Assembly: GCA_905250075.1 (NCBI GenBank)
Contig: CAJNOP010000685.1
Coordinates: forward strand, 47,355-111,354
DNA length: 64,000 nucleotides
Origin: Rotaria sp. Silwood1
Taxonomy: Eukaryota; Rotifera; Eurotatoria; Philodinida; Philodinidae
Direction of reading: 5' to 3'
Below are positions 60,967 to 64,000 of the stretch, in pieces (position 1 is the stretch's first letter; the number at the start of each line of letters is the position of its first letter). Below the pieces are notes generated by a model, which was not told where the DNA came from, searched no databases, and saw only the letters and a program-made list of their open reading frames with translations. The translations under genes were made by a program, and so were the position numbers.

Positions 60967-61386
60967 TTGCTTCTTAACTTATTAGATAAAATGAATGTGT
61001 ATAGTGAACTTAATAATAATGATTTATTGTTCTATATCCGCAAGAAATCTGAAATAGAATAGCAATCTGTACGGTTGTATGTAAAACACTTCATATAGAC
61101 AAGAGTGCCAAAAAACGACAGAAGCAAAAACTCAGTGATATCAAAATCTACCTTTGAAATTATGAACAACTGCTATCGAGATTAGAATTCTTTGGGTACA
61201 TGATAGTCAACAAAATCTCTCAATTCAACTTTCATCTGACGAGCAGTTCAATATCAAACCGCTCAGATATAGCCTCAACTTTGGCGGCTCTGCGGGAAAT
61301 AATTCTATTGAATACCCATACTTGTTGTATGTGCAACTTAGTGAAAATCATTCGAAAAGACGCTACAACTCGTTCTCGCTGTCAAT
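60967..61386. other. gene-free stretch
   Basis: Nothing supported is seen. Confidence 0.35.
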
Positions 61387-61500
61387 GGTGTGGGTGTGAG
61401 TGTGGGTGTGAGTGTGGGTGTGAGTGTGGGTGTCGGGGTTATGTCGAGTCCTTTTGTTTTACGCACAGTCACATCAACAGCCACAGCCATCGTCACAGCG
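61387..61500. repeat. telomere-like hairpin with CTCGCTGT ends
   Basis: GGTGTGGGTGTGAGTGTGGG and further units, a loop, then CACAGTCACATCAACAGCCA. CTCGCTGT just outside the left arm pairs with ACAGCGAG at the right end. Confidence 0.75.
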
Positions 61501-61811
61501 AGATCTCACGCGTATAGTCATGAAAAGCATGACGAAAGCCTTGTTTACTGAACACGTACTCTTCATATCGCACTTGGTGATTATTTTTCAAGATATTCGG
61601 ACATTGTCCAGAGAAATTAATTTATTGGCAGTCCATATTATGGCATGCAGAACTACGATGGTTGTAGGCACTTTTGAGTTTTTATTTATAAATATAAAGT
61701 TCTTGTATACTCTTTCAAAGTAGCAGTTTTATATCTACTAAAAAATAAAGTCCTATTTTCGAGTGGAAAAAACGAATCATATGTAGGACTTTTTATTGAG
61801 TTTCTTCAGTC

Positions 61812-62045
61812 TTATTTCATTGTTGTGGGCTTTTAGTCATGTAGACCTGTTTCTCTTGCTTTAGAAACCTTTGTTGAAAATTTTTAAGAAATTAGATGTA
61901 TTCATCTCAAATATAGTGTTCCTGAAAACACTGTTGTTTTGAGAAAATGTACCTATCATACTGTTTTCCTCAGAGGTTTCTAAAAAGTGCTTATAACCAA
62001 GGAGGAATACACGCGGATGACTAAAAGCCCACAATAATGAAACAA
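61812..62045. mobile_element. ~230-bp fold-back element
   Basis: The left arm has TGTTGTGGGCTTTTAGTCAT and GCTTTAGAAACC. The right arm has the complements, GATGACTAAAAGCCCACAAT and GGTTTCTAAAAAG. Non-coding. Confidence 0.65.
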
Positions 62046-63083
62046 AGTTGAAAAAATTCAAGAAAAATCCTTCATATTGCCTTTTGAAATCGGCAAAAGA
62101 ACTCTTTTGTGTATTGAAACTGAAAGTTCTACTTTCTAAGAATATTTGAGAAATGTATATTTATGAATAAAAACTTGGAAACGTCATCAACTGTCAGTAG
62201 AGAAACCAGTTCATTCAATTTAGTGATCATTAAGGTACACACTTTTCTATTTGATCAATAATTCTCCGGTCAGCCTCTATTTTAGAGAATATTTTATTTC
62301 AATGAGCAGATCAGTTAGCCGAAAGTTTTAACGATTATTAGAACAATAATAACTAGGTTTACAAGAAATTTTACGAAATTAAAAAGTAAACATGATTTTC
62401 AATTCAAGTAATCATGCTTGTGATGATATTAGAATTTCATTTAATTTCCTTATTAATTAATAGTTGTACAGTTCTGAGAATGGGCTGTAACAATCGGAAC
62501 AAGTTTTTGCCTATTAATTCTGTCTTAATATTTTATTAGCAATTTCGATTATTCTTTGTTTTTCATTGATTTGATAGTAGCAAGAATTTGGAATATCAAA
62601 GGCTTGTTTATTCTCTAACGTTATAGCTTAGAAGTGTGTGGATGTAGCAACAAATGAAGTGATGACGACCATCCATATCCATCTAAATCCTGTCACTTGC
62701 AGAAAATCAATAGTAGTTTTCAGCAGTTGAAATAATCACTATTATACCTGTTTATCATAACCCATGTGTTCGATATTTCTGAAGAAAATCTATTTCACCG
62801 ATCCAAACGTCAGGTGACATGAATATTTTCAATTAACAAGAAACAAAGGCAATGTTTACACAAAGACAAAAATCATTGAGTTGCTTTAGACCTCTTAACA
62901 ATGGAATTTTGAATGAGGATAAGAATTAAAAGCAACTTTGGCTATTAAATTGCTGAACATATTCTGATGGCTAAAGCAATCTACTTCTTCTTGAATGCTA
63001 TTGAATATATTCAATTAAGTGAATGAGAGAAGTAGTTGTTGTTTGTTGTCCTCTAGGATTTCTACGTTCTGCCTTTTACATAT
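62046..63083. other. gene-free stretch with a degenerate telomere-like segment
   Basis: A weak hairpin, GTGTGTGGATGTAG...CCATCCATATCCATC, is at about 62634-62685. Otherwise nothing supported is seen. Confidence 0.4.
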
Positions 63084-63112
63084 ACAGTCGTGACCAGAAG
63101 TCTCGCAACGTG
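63084..63112 (+). mobile_element. possible Tc1-type terminal sequence
   Basis: ACAGTCGTGACCAGAAGTCT resembles the ACAGT...GACCAAAAGTCTC ends of Tc1-family transposons. The following ~600 bp contain only broken frames and I could not find the other end. Confidence 0.35.
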
Positions 63113-63796
63113 CCGAACACTGCCGAAATAGGGTTCATTTGTTTGATTTGAAACTTCTATTATGAGTAAAGCTTGATGAATCCTGATTGCAAGCAAGAGC
63201 TCACGCTCTATCCTCTTAGTTAGGATGAGATAGAAAGTCAACATCAAGGAATTTTTCATGTTGTATTATCTCGAGCTAGACAAAACGATCTAAAGACGTT
63301 CAACCTATTATTGAAAAGCTCGGCTCTTGTTTTCTTCCTAGTAAAACATTCATCGCAAACGGATGTTCCTTCGTTAAGTTATGAATCATTCCCCATTAAA
63401 CTACAGAATTAAAATGTCATAAACCTAATCGTGTTTGTCTCAAATCTCAGACTGTGCTCGATCATCTGCCTTTAGAATTGTACCACAAAATGCCATATTG
63501 CACCTAGCCCTATCCTGAAATGTTCAGAACCATAGCTGTTAGGAAAGTAAAGATTCGTAGCAGTCTATATCTCGAGATCTACAACTCACGAGAATCCTTA
63601 CATCAAAGCAGATTGGGCTGTCCTTTCTAGAAAGGGTAGGTCATCATCAGAACTAGCCATTGCAGTAAAAATATCACTCTGATTCAATCATATAGAAAAG
63701 AAGCATCAAAACTCATGCATATCCCTATCAGAGACCGCAACCGGGTCAACTACTCGGCAACTCGACTCGAGTCGACTCAGGCCGAGTCGAGTCAAG

Positions 63797-64000
63797 GGTG
63801 TGGGTGTGGGTGGAGTTGTGGATGTGGGTGTGGGTGTAGGAGTGGGTGTGGGTGTGGGTGTGGGTGTGGGTGTGGGAGTGGGTGTGGGTGGGTGTGGGTG
63901 TGGGTGTGGGTGTGGGTGTGGGTGTGGGTGTGGGTGTTTATCTTTTCTTCCGTCAAACCCACACCCACACCCACACCCACGCCCACACCCACACCCACAC
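63797..64000. repeat. long telomere-like array, head-to-head, running off the window
   Basis: About 140 bp of mostly perfect GTGTGG units (63797-63937), a ~20-bp loop (TTTATCTTTTCTTCCGTCAA), then CCCACA units from ~63957 to the last base of the window. Just before it lies a nested palindromic block of GACTCGAGTC/GAGTCGAGTC (63755-63796). The array may mark a former chromosome end, a fusion point, or the largest member of the hairpin family. Confidence 0.9.

Noticed and set aside
63792-63998. Minus-strand ORF of His/Thr and Pro/His repeats
   Set aside because: It is only the telomere-like repeat read in frame.
17380-64000. CRISPR arrays, rRNA genes, bacterial operons
   Set aside because: Repeats are telomere-like, minisatellite or transposon type without regular spacers; no rRNA motif and no prokaryotic gene layout is present.

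Overview
The window is AT-rich eukaryotic DNA with short GT-AG introns (about 50-130 bp), G-domain, NHL, ZZ/thioredoxin and HINT protein families, and many arrays of TGTGGG, which I remember as the telomeric repeat of bdelloid rotifers. A bdelloid rotifer (Adineta/Rotaria type) is the best guess. It rests on family mix and repeat type, not on a database search. Three N gaps (3614-3623, 17079-17178, 41137-41146) show it is a draft scaffold.

Layout. 1-3015: two tail-to-tail genes, the 3' end of a TTC7-like PI4K-complex scaffold gene and an unrecognised acidic, low-complexity protein gene. 3016-8982: gene-free, with two or three fold-back transposon remnants. 8983-14973: a secreted NHL-repeat propeller gene and a secreted SNTX/MACPF-like + FnIII + three-EGF gene, both on the minus strand. 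17.4-31.4 kb: a long, decayed huntingtin (HTT) pseudogene on the plus strand and, facing it, a shorter diverged inverted copy on the minus strand. 34.8-37.4 kb: two RING/TRAF-zinc-finger genes in tandem. 38-41.3 kb: a non-coding block with a 14-bp motif repeated six times and a 32-33 bp minisatellite. 41.8 kb: tRNA-Pro. 43.1-46 kb: decayed nucleoredoxin/ZZ pseudogenes. 47.8-59.9 kb: three minus-strand AIG1/GIMAP-like GTPase genes. The first carries an N-terminal FAF1-like UBA domain. The third is fused through a coiled coil to a HINT self-processing domain, and its HINT is split by a 3-kb intron holding an almost perfect 1.6-kb palindrome. 60-64 kb: mainly repeats, ending in a long telomere-like array.

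The most unusual features are (1) at least a dozen head-to-head telomere-like hairpins, 5'-(TGTGGG)n-loop-(CCCACA)n-3', always in that polarity; one is a clean insertion into one HTT pseudogene copy and is missing from the other copy; and (2) the GTPase cluster with UBA and HINT fusions, which could be an uncharacterised signalling or defence family. Spliced models were built by hand from reading-frame continuity. Every multi-exon model given as complete closes in frame.
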